A stretch of DNA of 64,000 bases from an uncultured Alphaproteobacteria bacterium. GTDB taxonomy: Bacteria > Pseudomonadota > Alphaproteobacteria > Puniceispirillales > UBA1172. A program made the position numbers and the translations under genes. The notes beneath the pieces are model-generated. The model saw only the letters and a program-made list of their open reading frames with translations, had not been told where the DNA came from and made no database searches. The DNA is taken from assembly GCA_958431225.1 (NCBI GenBank), contig OY288107.1, forward strand, positions 1,205,501 to 1,269,500, in the 5' to 3' direction. Positions 15,570 to 25,448 of the stretch are shown here, piece by piece (positions within the stretch are counted from its first letter, which is position 1; the number at the start of each line of letters is the position of its first letter).

Positions 15570-16526
15570 ATGAGCATGATCGTCTCAGATGTTGGCGGCA
15601 CAAATATCCGCTTTGCCCGCACCAAAGATTACGCAAGCCCGCTAACGGATTTTGTCAATATGAAATGCGCCGATTTCCAAACGATTGAAGACGCGTTTTC
15701 TGCGTATCTAGGGGCGCAAGACACCATTGAGGCGGTAGCGCTTGCCGTGGCGGGACCAGTCAATGACGACCGCATCAGCATCACCAATAATGACTGGCAA
15801 TTCAGCAAAACGGCTTTACAAAAAACCCTAGGCGCCAAGCGATTCCTAGTGCTGAACGATTTCACCGCCCAAGCCCTAGCCCAAATTGACCCGCACCAAA
15901 ACGAAGTGATCCTATCGGGGCAGTCAGATGATAGCGCGCCGTTATTGGTGATAGGTCCCGGCACAGGTTTAGGCGTATCGGCACTAATCCCATCCCCATC
16001 AGGACACATCCCCCTAGAAGGCGAGGGCGGACACGTCAGCTTCTCCCCACGCTCAGACAAAGAAATCGCGCTATTGAAATTTACGCAAAAAACGCACGAC
16101 CACATAACAGCCGAACATTTTGTCAGTGGGGCGGGGCTTGAAAATATCTACAGATTTTTAGCGGATTCTTCTGGTGTTAAGCCGTCACTTACAACGCCGG
16201 AAATTGGCGCTCAAGCCATTGCAAGTGCTGGTATTTGCCGCGATGCCGCGATTATGCTGTTGGAAATTCTGGCAACCATCATCGTCAATAATGTTCTGAC
16301 CATCGGGGCATGGCGCGGTGTGGTTATAGCGGGCGGGGTTGTGCCGCAATTGGCGCCGCTAATACCCCAGAGCGATTTTGCGAATCGCATTCACGCGATT
16401 GGCGTAGCATCACATTTAACCCAACATTTGCCAGTCTGGCTATCAACCGACCCCCATACCGGATTGCAGGGCGCACTCGCGGGGCTTAGTTCAACGCATC
16501 TGCAACCACGTATTTTACACGCGTAA
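15570..16526 (+). CDS. glk: Glucokinase
   Basis: An ATP-dependent glucokinase of the E. coli Glk type, 318 residues, which phosphorylates glucose to glucose 6-phosphate in the cytoplasm. Visible motifs are VSDVGGTNIRFA (phosphate 1), LNDFTAQA (catalytic Asp region), IGPGTGLGVSAL and EGEGGHVSFSP. ATG 15570 lies 3 bp after the ATPase stop; a TTG at 15564 is in frame and overlaps it. Its place at the end of the importer operon says that the imported sugar is, or yields, glucose. Confidence 0.9.
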   Translation: MSMIVSDVGGTNIRFARTKDYASPLTDFVNMKCADFQTIEDAFSAYLGAQDTIEAVALAVAGPVNDDRISITNNDWQFSKTALQKTLGAKRFLVLNDFTAQALAQIDPHQNEVILSGQSDDSAPLLVIGPGTGLGVSALIPSPSGHIPLEGEGGHVSFSPRSDKEIALLKFTQKTHDHITAEHFVSGAGLENIYRFLADSSGVKPSLTTPEIGAQAIASAGICRDAAIMLLEILATIIVNNVLTIGAWRGVVIAGGVVPQLAPLIPQSDFANRIHAIGVASHLTQHLPVWLSTDPHTGLQGALAGLSSTHLQPRILHA

Positions 16527-16566
16527 AGAAAATGGACAGCCAAGCGGTGTTGGCGGTCATGAGCTT

Positions 16567-17733
16567 TCATGGCAGTTTTCGTTGTAGAAACGCTAACATT
16601 CCACCAAGTAAAAGAATCACAACGCCCCCAAGCAATCCGGTGCTTAGACTGCCTGTATAGTCGGACATCCACCCTGCCGCTACGGGTCCAATCGTCTGTC
16701 CGATAGCGAATAATATGGTGTAGAGCGCAATGGCAGGTGCCCACTGCACTGAGGGCAGATTATGCCGCGAAAACGCCGTGATGGCGGATGGTGCGATAAA
16801 GAAGGAAATGCCGAACAGAAACGCCGAGACTAAAATCATGCCAACCCCCGCCTCCGTTATCAGCGGCAAAATCGCCGCAAATGCGGTTGCCATCGTCGCC
16901 ACGGCAAGCGGCACACCATTCTTGTGTTTTGCTAAAAGTCCGCGCCACAGAAAGGCACTTAAAATAACCCCCACACCGAGAATCGACCATTTCGTGGATA
17001 TCAAAAGCGGTGTTCCTCCGGCATCGCGCACCCATTGGACAATAAAGGTCAAATAGATCACATACCCCCAGCCAAAGAAAAAATACCCCGCCAAAGAGGG
17101 AAGCATCTGCACAATAGGCAGGCGTTCGCGCGCCCCGCCTTGCTTGGGGGCGGCAGGTGCGGGCGCGTGCCTTGCGGGATACCAACAAAACCCCGTAAAT
17201 AGCAACCCCACCACCCCGAGCGCAATCCAAGCCAGCCACCAAGCACCGACACCAAAAAATAAGAACAGCGGCGGTATGGTCAGGGCAGAAAGCAAAATAC
17301 CAACCCCGCCACCGGCGAAATAGAGCGTGATGCCTAGTGCGTTGCGCTTGCTGTCATGGGAAAAATGCGCCGCCACCAGCGCCGCCCCGGCAATAAATAC
17401 CATAGCTCCACTAATACCCGAGATGAGCCGCAGAAACGACAGCATCACTAAATCTATGGTGAAACCCGAAGCAAGAAGCGCAAGCGAAGTGATAGCCATC
17501 CCCCAAACAAAAGTTGCAGTGGGGCGCAAACGCCCGCCAAGCGCAAAAATGGCGACCGCACCCACAAGATAGCCAATGGCATTCGCGGTATTAATCCACC
17601 CCGCCACGGTATAAGACAGCGCGAGGTCATCGCGCATGGCGGGTAGTATCAGCCCATAGGCAAAGCGCGCCAATCCATTACTAACCGCCGGTCCCAAAGA
17701 TAAGGCAAGTATCGTCAACCACGCATGACGCAA
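16567..17733 (-). CDS. YbfB/YjiJ-family MFS transporter
   Basis: A 12-helix major facilitator, about 388 residues. The N-terminal ALSLGPAVSNGLARFAYGL-type segment is the hallmark of the YbfB/YjiJ group; substrate unknown. The TTG at 17733 follows the Shine-Dalgarno-like GGGGAGG by 5 bp and gives a normal N-terminus (LRHAWLTI); ATG 17772 and GTG 17784 are in-frame alternatives. It converges on glk and shows no functional tie to it. Confidence 0.85.
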   Translation of the reverse strand: MRHAWLTILALSLGPAVSNGLARFAYGLILPAMRDDLALSYTVAGWINTANAIGYLVGAVAIFALGGRLRPTATFVWGMAITSLALLASGFTIDLVMLSFLRLISGISGAMVFIAGAALVAAHFSHDSKRNALGITLYFAGGGVGILLSALTIPPLFLFFGVGAWWLAWIALGVVGLLFTGFCWYPARHAPAPAAPKQGGARERLPIVQMLPSLAGYFFFGWGYVIYLTFIVQWVRDAGGTPLLISTKWSILGVGVILSAFLWRGLLAKHKNGVPLAVATMATAFAAILPLITEAGVGMILVSAFLFGISFFIAPSAITAFSRHNLPSVQWAPAIALYTILFAIGQTIGPVAAGWMSDYTGSLSTGLLGGVVILLLGGMLAFLQRKLP

Positions 17734-17830
17734 TGCAGCCTCCCCTTGTTGTAAGAGCCGTGATGAACGCATTCTGCAACGCACATTCTAAACTGGGATG
17801 GCAACCTAAAGCAACAAATCATTCGGTGCG

Positions 17831-17946
17831 CCACGGAACGCCGTGGAGCGCCACCGAACGCGGTGGGGCGGTTTTTTGGTGCTTGTGTTGGGGGCAGGCG
17901 CACCACGGAACGCCGTGGAGCGAATTTTTGGTGCTTGTGTTGGGGG
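17831..17946. repeat. Direct repeats carrying three AACG-loop hairpins
   Basis: Three perfect 6-bp hairpins, all with an AACG loop: CCACGG/CCGTGG at 17831-17846, CCACCG/CGGTGG at 17851-17866, and CCACGG/CCGTGG at 17903-17918. The middle copy has a compensated base-pair swap. A TTTTT-rich run and GGTGCTTGTGTTGGGGG follow hairpins two and three (17878-17894 and 17930-17946), making a 52-bp direct repeat. Hairpin two with its T-run could work as a terminator. Confidence 0.7.
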
Positions 17947-18170
17947 TTGGCGTATAATGGGGAGCGGATTTTGCGGGGTTTTGTGCGGGTTTTTACCTAA
18001 TTCTTCTGTATAGTATGTTTTTTTGTTTTTTTTATTGACTAGTGGCTTTTTTTAGGCGAAACTGGTGGCGATTTTGGAATTTTTCGGTGTGCGCCTATGG
18101 TTTAGGCGTGCGCTGGGCGCAACGAAACTGGGGCAAACGAGCGAAAAGCACGAAGCGGAGGACTATACTT
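17947..18170 (+). promoter_or_regulatory. Leader region of the RTX-like gene
   Basis: A TATAAT hexamer lies at 17953-17958 just after the last direct repeat, without a clear -35 box. T-rich tracts follow (about 18018-18034), and the Shine-Dalgarno GGAGGA (18157-18162) lies 8 bp before the ATG at 18171. An in-frame GTG at 18042 has no ribosome site. Confidence 0.4.
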
Positions 18171-21100
18171 ATGGCTAAAGTTTTTTACGTTGATTGGGCG
18201 CGGAGCATTCACGGGGTTGCTCCTGATTTTGGTGAGGAGCATTTTGTTGATCCTAACACCGCCACCGACGCACAGCTAGCGGCGGCGCGCACGGCGTTTG
18301 AGGAGGCGGTTCGCACATCAATTTTATCGTCTTCGCATGTAACATATAAATACTACCTTGATTCGCGGGCTGGTCCCGGTGTTGATCCGAGCACGCTTGA
18401 TCCGCGCCATGATACATTTGTCGTTGTCGGGCATGAGCATCGTAATGACTACATTGATCTCAGCGCACCGCTTGCCGATGACGATGTGATGATGTTTAAT
18501 GAAAATGATGTGGAAATCCCTGACGCCCCCGCCAGCCCCAGTAGCACCCGCACAGACAGGATAGCGGGTAGCACCACGGACTATATTGTATCGGGCACTT
18601 TTGATGGTAATGCGTATTCTTACACATTCACATTTGATGTGGCGACACGGCAATATATTATCACCAACACGGCAACGGGGCATGTTATTGATTCGACCCC
18701 TGACCGCATCCAATACACGCTTACCGCAGATGGTAAGGTGCTTGATGCGAATGGCACTGAAGTCGATGCCCAAGTGCATTATACGCATTTTGTTACGCAT
18801 CTGGCGCTGGAAAATGATGGCACGCCTATCATCATTGATTTTGTTGATGGGGCGTTGCCGGCGTATGCGGATATTGCGGTGGCGTTGATTGAAGGCTTGG
18901 CGGGTCGCCCGACGACATCTTATCCCCCGGCGACATCTTTTGCGGTAGAACGTTTTGTTGGTGATGCAGGTAGCGGTTTCACTATCAGAGGTCATCTTTC
19001 TATTGATATTCGGTTCACTGGGATATTTGATGCTGATTCGGGGACCTATACGATTACGGACGCTAATGGTGATAGTGTTGCCACCCCAACAAACCCCCGC
19101 ACCATTAGTGATGACACCTACACATACACATTATATGGGATTACTGACGGTGCTGGTGCGGAGGTTGATTACCCACTCAATCCCGTGGCGATTAGCACCA
19201 CGGATTTTGATGCCAAAACTAGCACCACGACCATACCCAATAATGGTAAGCCTATCAACTTTGGTGTGGATATTTCCGGCGGCAATGCGCCAGCTTATGC
19301 CGGCATTGCCATCGCGTTGATTCAAGGGTTAAGCGGTAGCACGGCGACTGCATACTCGGTGACAGGAATCGCCGGCCAAAACCCCGATGACCCTCTAGGT
19401 TTCCGCATCACCGACAATACTAATACCATCCTATTTGAAGCCACCGCCACCGCCCAGACGCTTCCGCTTTCACCTCAACAAACCCAATATATTGGTTTTG
19501 TTTATGTATTAGGCGACAGCGACCCGGTGCGGGGTGATGGGGTAGATCCTGACGCTGCGGAAACTATCCGTGCGGTTATCCCCATTCTCCCTGATGGCAC
19601 ATTGGCGGAGCGTGTTGCGCTTCCGCTTCCGGTTGGCGATGCTGTCGGTGATAAATTTGGTGGCGGTGCTAGGCACGTATCGGGTAGCAAGATTGAAGGG
19701 CGTGGCGGCAATGATGACATCACCGGCACCGATGGTGCTGATACGATTTATGGCGATTTTGAAGGCGTTGCAGAAGCTGCGGGAGATGGCAATGATTATA
19801 TCCGTGGGCTAGGCGGCGATGATGAAATCTATGGCGGCTCTCAGGGGGATTACATTTTCGGCGGTGATGGCGATGATACCATTGATGCGGGTAATGGCTA
19901 TGACTATGTTGAGGGCGGTGATGGCGATGATACCATTATTGGCGGTAATGGTGAGGATATCATTGATGGCGGTGATGGCGATGATAACATCAATGCCGGC
20001 AATGGCAGAGATAGAGTTTTCGGCGGTGATGGCGATGACTATATTCAAGGCGGTAATCATGATGATGCGGATGATATAATCTATGGCGAGGCTGGCGATG
20101 ATGAAATTTATGTTGATGGTGGCGGTAATAATCACCTATATGGCGGCACCGGCGATGATATCATTCGTGGTGGCTTCCACAGTGATGAAATTCGTGGTGG
20201 GCTTGGCAATGACCGCATTATCTTGTCACGCACGAACACTGGCGTTGCTGATGAGGTTTGGGGTAATGGCATCAAGGCGAGTTATTATACCACCACGCCT
20301 GGCTCCGGTGTTCTTCGTCTTGGGAAAAATGAGTATTCAGCGAAAGAACTGCCAGCCCGTATACTGACGACAACAATGCAAACTTTTTATGGCACAGATG
20401 GCGAATCGCATGAAATAGCGTCTGTTTTCAACCGATATCCCGCCGACCTATACAGCCAAGAGCAAATTGATGCACTGACCGAATATTGGCAGTCGGAAAG
20501 CGATGTTGATACCTTTGTGTTGGCTTTTGATTTTACAAGGCAAAACACACCACACCGGATGGTGATTAAAGATTTTGACCCGACGGATATATTGGAATTT
20601 GACGGCGACCTCGCTGATTTGGGCTTTGCCACCCCTGACGGCAATTTCTACACTACCGATTATGACCCCACCGTAGCATATAACACGAACACCCCAAGCC
20701 AAGATTTGCGGGTAACGGTGGATGGGCTAGACGGAGATACGCACTATGTAGAAATAGAATATCCCGTACCCCACATACATATTAGCCACGCTTTTGGGAT
20801 ATCGGTATTGGATGTTAGCAAAATTACTGCAACGACTACCCCAGAAAGCGCGATTTTGCGCCAAGATGATGATGACGGCATATACTACCGCGATGTCATC
20901 AATATAGATGAATATGTGTATGACCCGAATCTAGTGCCAATAAGCGCCAAGTCGGCGTTTAGCGATGACCCCAATTACCTAGATTTACGCACACCAACCG
21001 AAGTAGATTTAGGTAATAGCAAGACCGCCTATATCTATGGCTTTGGCGGTGCGGCACAGCCGCGTTACACGGATGTTGCCGTGGCGGCGATTAAAGCCGA

Positions 21101-24100
21101 ATTGCTAAGCACCAACTACAGCGAATTCCATGTGGTGCGCGATGATAGTCTTGGTAATAATTGGAAAGTCATAGCCTCTGCATCCACCGAAGAATTAAGC
21201 ACTGGGTATAACACACCAATCATCACCACCCTGCTGACTGGCACGACTACTAATACTGGCATAACATGGTCAATCACCGACATTGACGGCGATGCGGTCA
21301 CAACCCCCACCAACCCCGCTGATATACCCCGTTCAAGCGGCGATTTCGTGAAACTAACCAGCAATGCGGATTGGACAATCGGGCATTGGGAGTTCGTGAA
21401 TCAATATTTCGCTACGCTTGACGAGGTAAGACAAGCATATCAAGAACAATCCCGCACCCAACTGCTCACAACCATCAAAATAGATGCCGATGATGTTAGC
21501 GGGCTTGCACAAACATACGATATTATTAGGCATAGCGGACAGCCAGTCCCAGACCTTACCCTCACCGCCATTACGGTCGCAGATTATAATGCGGGGCTTA
21601 CCCATAATGGAAAGGATATCACCATTGACGCATTTGATGGAACAACCCTGCCAGCATATACCGATACGGCGGTGGCGATGGTTAAGGCACTAACCGCACC
21701 CGCCGCGACTTCATTCACCATAACAGCAATCGCCCAAGCCAATGGCGCCGAAGGTTTCCGAATCAGCAACCAAGACGGCAAAGTTCTCGTCACAGCGACC
21801 GCCAGCTATACCGATAACAGCGATCTTGATTTGGATATTTTTGAATGGGTTGAATACGACCTTAATAATGGCGATAAAATCCTTGAATTATGGCTGAAAG
21901 ATAGATACGCCTTGGATTACGAAACCGACAATGATTATTCGGTTGGTATAGAACTGACGCGGGGCGCCGATACCATTACCGACACGATTGAAATCAATGT
22001 CAATGACCTCAAGGAAACCAGCGATATCCTCGCCGCGCGCACGCAGATTATTTTGAGCGAAGACGAATTTAACCTGCAAAGCGAAGTCGGATACACCGTC
22101 GCCCGCAAACTCGCAGATATCACCCATCTAGGTGCGGAACTCCAACCCGGACACGAATATATGGTCGGCAATGAAGAACTATTTGAAATCAAACAAAATA
22201 GAGATGGCGATTATGAATTATGGCTCAAAGGCGGGGTGCTCACCGCATCCATCGCCAGCCACGATAGCTCCGTCTATGTCGGCGAACATGTCACCGGAAA
22301 ACCCGGGGATTTGCCAGATTATGCCGATGTCGCCGTCTATCTGATTAAATCAGAATTGGTGGAAGGGCAGACAGGATTTAACGCAAAATCATACCATGTT
22401 GAGACAACAGCCGATGGATTCGTCATCACTAACGCCCGCGGCGATGCTCTATTCACCGGCACCGAAAGCGGCGCAACATACACCGTGATTAGAAATGCTG
22501 ACAATTCAGCAGTGGATATCACCTCCGCCACCATTCCCACAATCACCCACGCCGATGGCGAAGCAGGACCAATCAATATAGAAGTGGATGAAACCACCGG
22601 CAGACCCCTACCCAACGCAAAACTCCTCCATTCATACGAAATAGATTTTGAACAGGAGGTCGGGGAAATAGCATACGATATTAATAGACATTTCGGCGAG
22701 CCAGTAGACGTTAGCAACCCCGATGCTATTACTTTTGCCGATTTTGAAATGGATACTTCTGATGGGAGACCTATTCGCCTTGGAGCAGTAAATGGGGTGA
22801 TACCAGATGACGAAGCCCTTACCCTTGCCGTGGCGTTGATTAACTCAGAACTAGTAACGGATACTTCGTTAGATACGGAAACGCACTTCATTGTGACGAT
22901 TAACGATGTTGATGGTGGCATCAGTGGTGGCACTGATGGTAAAGATTTTTTGGTGCAAACCTCGGATACAGTTGTTCATCTAAATGCGCGATACGATTCA
23001 GCGACAAGCACTTACAATGTGACTGAAGGGGCAGGCATTCCAGTCACTCCCACCAACCCCGCCTCTATCACTTTTGCCGATTTTGTCATACCCAATGGCA
23101 ACAAACCTATCAGCGTTGCTACACTAGCCGCGGATGGAACCCTGCCAGATTATGTTGATACGGCGGTAGCGGTGATTAAAGAGCTAAGCGCGCCCAATAC
23201 GGGTTCATTCACAATAACAGGAATCCCCCAACAAAATGGACCCGATGGCTTCACAATCACCAACGATCTAGGCAAGACCCTAGTCACAGCGACCGCCAGA
23301 CAAATCACCGAAACCAAAACCATCACACTCCCCACCGAACAGTCAACACTAGACCACACGCGCGTGGCGGAAATTGAATATGATGATGGCGGTGCCACCA
23401 CCGCCTTTGACGGCAAAACATACATAGCCAGCGATAGTTTCAGCGTAACCGCACGCGATTTTACCGATGGGAGCGATGTTGAAGTTATCGGCTATGAAAC
23501 CGTCATGGTGCCTCGCGCTGTGCCAGTGTTTAGTGGAGATGGCAAGGTTATCAAGTCTTGGCAAGTCGTTATGACGGAAGCCCTACGCCCAGTCTATGAC
23601 AAATCAACCGGCAATGATGTCATCAATGGCGATAGCGGGGACAATGTCATAAACGGCAAAAGCGGCAATGATCTCATTTACGGACGCGAAGGCGACGATA
23701 CCATTGATGGCGGTAAAGGCAATGATGTGATTCACGGGCATGACGGCGACGACACCATCTATGGCGGCGACCTCCACGATTTCATACGCGGCAACAAAGG
23801 CAACGATATCCTAGACGGCGGCAAAGGACGCGATGTGCTGATGGGCGGTGAGGGGAGCGACCAACTCTTTGGCGGCGACGCCGGGCTAAATCTTGATGTC
23901 TTAACAGGCGGTGAAGGCAACGATTATTTCTATCTTGACGCCAACCATATCTCATCCGCCGGCATGGCAGTCGTCACCGATTTTTCCAGAACAGACGGCG
24001 ACAAAATCCGCATCAATGTAGATGACCCAAGCGCACGGGCATTCACCGATAGCGGCGACGGCTCCGTAGCCGCAGCACTGGAGGCAGCAGGGAATTTTAT

Positions 24101-24371
24101 TTTCAGAACCGTTGAAAATTGGGAAGAATCCGTGTCAGAGGGCGCGAATATTGTACATAAAGGACAGACCCATTTTAGAAGCGCGCATACCGAATTTTAC
24201 AACTTTAATGACGGCAACCCCTATGTCAGCTCCACCAATGACGAAAACATAGCCGATACCATCATCTATTACGGCAACGGACAGAAAATCGCCATGGTGC
24301 TAGAAGATTTTGACGATCCTTTGACAGGGCTATATTTCGAAACCCCGGGCAATTTCTTTGATTTCGTCTAA
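18171..24371 (+). CDS. Giant RTX-type calcium-binding protein
   Basis: A 2066-residue protein, predicted to leave the cell by type I secretion. Two blocks of GGxGxDxxx nonapeptides form calcium-binding beta-rolls, at about residues 509-685 (for example GGDGDDTIDAGNGYD) and 1811-1923 (GGKGNDVIHGHDGDD). It has no N-terminal signal peptide and ends in a non-polar LYFETPGNFFDFV tail, as type I substrates do. Between and before the blocks are about seven degenerate copies of a module with the core LP-x-YADxAVALIK, near residues 217, 358, 953, 1147, 1365, 1531 and 1642. Several are linked to a TPTNP motif. No catalytic domain is recognised, so an adhesin or surface-layer role is the best guess. No secretion genes lie nearby. 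Confidence 0.85.
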   Translation: MAKVFYVDWARSIHGVAPDFGEEHFVDPNTATDAQLAAARTAFEEAVRTSILSSSHVTYKYYLDSRAGPGVDPSTLDPRHDTFVVVGHEHRNDYIDLSAPLADDDVMMFNENDVEIPDAPASPSSTRTDRIAGSTTDYIVSGTFDGNAYSYTFTFDVATRQYIITNTATGHVIDSTPDRIQYTLTADGKVLDANGTEVDAQVHYTHFVTHLALENDGTPIIIDFVDGALPAYADIAVALIEGLAGRPTTSYPPATSFAVERFVGDAGSGFTIRGHLSIDIRFTGIFDADSGTYTITDANGDSVATPTNPRTISDDTYTYTLYGITDGAGAEVDYPLNPVAISTTDFDAKTSTTTIPNNGKPINFGVDISGGNAPAYAGIAIALIQGLSGSTATAYSVTGIAGQNPDDPLGFRITDNTNTILFEATATAQTLPLSPQQTQYIGFVYVLGDSDPVRGDGVDPDAAETIRAVIPILPDGTLAERVALPLPVGDAVGDKFGGGARHVSGSKIEGRGGNDDITGTDGADTIYGDFEGVAEAAGDGNDYIRGLGGDDEIYGGSQGDYIFGGDGDDTIDAGNGYDYVEGGDGDDTIIGGNGEDIIDGGDGDDNINAGNGRDRVFGGDGDDYIQGGNHDDADDIIYGEAGDDEIYVDGGGNNHLYGGTGDDIIRGGFHSDEIRGGLGNDRIILSRTNTGVADEVWGNGIKASYYTTTPGSGVLRLGKNEYSAKELPARILTTTMQTFYGTDGESHEIASVFNRYPADLYSQEQIDALTEYWQSESDVDTFVLAFDFTRQNTPHRMVIKDFDPTDILEFDGDLADLGFATPDGNFYTTDYDPTVAYNTNTPSQDLRVTVDGLDGDTHYVEIEYPVPHIHISHAFGISVLDVSKITATTTPESAILRQDDDDGIYYRDVINIDEYVYDPNLVPISAKSAFSDDPNYLDLRTPTEVDLGNSKTAYIYGFGGAAQPRYTDVAVAAIKAELLSTNYSEFHVVRDDSLGNNWKVIASASTEELSTGYNTPIITTLLTGTTTNTGITWSITDIDGDAVTTPTNPADIPRSSGDFVKLTSNADWTIGHWEFVNQYFATLDEVRQAYQEQSRTQLLTTIKIDADDVSGLAQTYDIIRHSGQPVPDLTLTAITVADYNAGLTHNGKDITIDAFDGTTLPAYTDTAVAMVKALTAPAATSFTITAIAQANGAEGFRISNQDGKVLVTATASYTDNSDLDLDIFEWVEYDLNNGDKILELWLKDRYALDYETDNDYSVGIELTRGADTITDTIEINVNDLKETSDILAARTQIILSEDEFNLQSEVGYTVARKLADITHLGAELQPGHEYMVGNEELFEIKQNRDGDYELWLKGGVLTASIASHDSSVYVGEHVTGKPGDLPDYADVAVYLIKSELVEGQTGFNAKSYHVETTADGFVITNARGDALFTGTESGATYTVIRNADNSAVDITSATIPTITHADGEAGPINIEVDETTGRPLPNAKLLHSYEIDFEQEVGEIAYDINRHFGEPVDVSNPDAITFADFEMDTSDGRPIRLGAVNGVIPDDEALTLAVALINSELVTDTSLDTETHFIVTINDVDGGISGGTDGKDFLVQTSDTVVHLNARYDSATSTYNVTEGAGIPVTPTNPASITFADFVIPNGNKPISVATLAADGTLPDYVDTAVAVIKELSAPNTGSFTITGIPQQNGPDGFTITNDLGKTLVTATARQITETKTITLPTEQSTLDHTRVAEIEYDDGGATTAFDGKTYIASDSFSVTARDFTDGSDVEVIGYETVMVPRAVPVFSGDGKVIKSWQVVMTEALRPVYDKSTGNDVINGDSGDNVINGKSGNDLIYGREGDDTIDGGKGNDVIHGHDGDDTIYGGDLHDFIRGNKGNDILDGGKGRDVLMGGEGSDQLFGGDAGLNLDVLTGGEGNDYFYLDANHISSAGMAVVTDFSRTDGDKIRINVDDPSARAFTDSGDGSVAAALEAAGNFIFRTVENWEESVSEGANIVHKGQTHFRSAHTEFYNFNDGNPYVSSTNDENIADTIIYYGNGQKIAMVLEDFDDPLTGLYFETPGNFFDFV

Positions 24372-24416
24372 AAGGCGGGGCGGGGCGGCGCGTGTGGGGC
24401 GTGTGGGGCGGCGGTT

Positions 24417-25448
24417 TTAGCCGAGCGTTTTTTCCAGCATTGCGAGCCAGTTATCCGCACAGATTCGCGCAATCAACGCATCATCATACCCATGCCCCCG
24501 CAATGCCGTAACCAGTTTCGGCAAATGCGCCGCCGAATCAAACCCCGCCGCCATCTCCGCCCCATCAAAATCCGAGCCCAAAGCCACCCCGCTTTCGCCT
24601 AGCCGTTCCAACAGATAATCAATATGCCGCACCAGAATTTCAAGGGGCGTATTCGCATCCCGCCGCCCATCTGCGCGCAAAAACCCAACGGCAAAATTAA
24701 CCCCAACCAACCCCCCGGATTCGGCAATCGCATCAAGCTGACGGTCAGTCAAATTACGCGAAGACGCACAAAGCGCATGCACATTAGAATGCGTCGCCAC
24801 CAAAGGCGCGCTACTCAGTTTGGCAATATCCCAAAACCCCGCCTCATTGATATGCGAAAGGTCAATCATCACCCCTTTAGCATTACACGCCCGCACCAAA
24901 TCGCGCCCCGCCCCGGTCAAGCCGCCGCCAATATCCGGCGATGACGGAAAGCGAAACGGCACCCCACAAGCAAACGCATTATCCCGCGACCAAACCACAC
25001 CCAAAGACCGCACCCCCCGCGCATATAAATCATCAAAATTACGCAAATCAGCTTTGATAGTTTCCGCACCCTCAATATGCAACATCATAGCCAGCGCGCC
25101 CGCATCCACCGCCGCCCGAATCGCGCCAGTGTCGCGGCAAATGCGAATCTTATCAGGGTGATTTTGCGCCATCGCCTCGGCAATCGCCAACATCGCTTGC
25201 GTAGCATGATGCGCCACATCAAACCCCACCGGCTCCGTGTTAAAAATACTCCCCCCCGCCAGCGCCGGCGGCGGCGTGAACATAGCAAACAACCCCCCAA
25301 CCATGCCGCCAGCCCGCGCGCGCGGCAAATCAATCTGCCCCCCCGAATCACCAGTAGCCCCGCCAGCAATAAAACTAGCCCCCGCATCATCCCCAGCCCG
25401 CCACAACCGCAACAACGCATCATTATGCCCATCAAAAATAGCCGTCAT
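24417..25448 (-). CDS. Membrane dipeptidase family (peptidase M19)
   Basis: A 343-residue zinc dipeptidase of the renal dipeptidase family. Ligand motifs: DGHNDALLR at the N-terminus (HxD), LHIEGAE (bridging Glu), DLSHINEAGFWDI and ATHSNVHALC (His ligands), then GSDFDGA. It has no signal peptide. It overlaps the GH84 gene by 4 bp within a peptidoglycan-recycling cluster, where it could cleave dipeptides (including D-amino acid-containing ones) released from muropeptides. M19 enzymes have broad specificity. Confidence 0.88.
   Translation of the reverse strand: MTAIFDGHNDALLRLWRAGDDAGASFIAGGATGDSGGQIDLPRARAGGMVGGLFAMFTPPPALAGGSIFNTEPVGFDVAHHATQAMLAIAEAMAQNHPDKIRICRDTGAIRAAVDAGALAMMLHIEGAETIKADLRNFDDLYARGVRSLGVVWSRDNAFACGVPFRFPSSPDIGGGLTGAGRDLVRACNAKGVMIDLSHINEAGFWDIAKLSSAPLVATHSNVHALCASSRNLTDRQLDAIAESGGLVGVNFAVGFLRADGRRDANTPLEILVRHIDYLLERLGESGVALGSDFDGAEMAAGFDSAAHLPKLVTALRGHGYDDALIARICADNWLAMLEKTLG

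Noticed and set aside
18042-18170. GTG start giving the RTX protein 43 extra residues
   Set aside because: No Shine-Dalgarno site at 18042, while GGAGGA is ideally spaced before ATG 18171.
18324-18995. Long minus-strand open frame of 223 codons inside the RTX gene
   Set aside because: Ile/Arg-rich translation with no family features; a shadow of the biased Asp/Gly-rich plus-strand gene.
19790-20220. CRISPR-like tandem repeat array
   Set aside because: The GGCGGTGATGGCGATGAT-type repeats are in frame and encode RTX nonapeptides; there are no constant repeats with unique spacers and no cas genes.
22337-22933. Minus-strand open frame of 198 codons
   Set aside because: Opposite a well-supported RTX reading frame; Ser/Ala-rich, no ribosome site.
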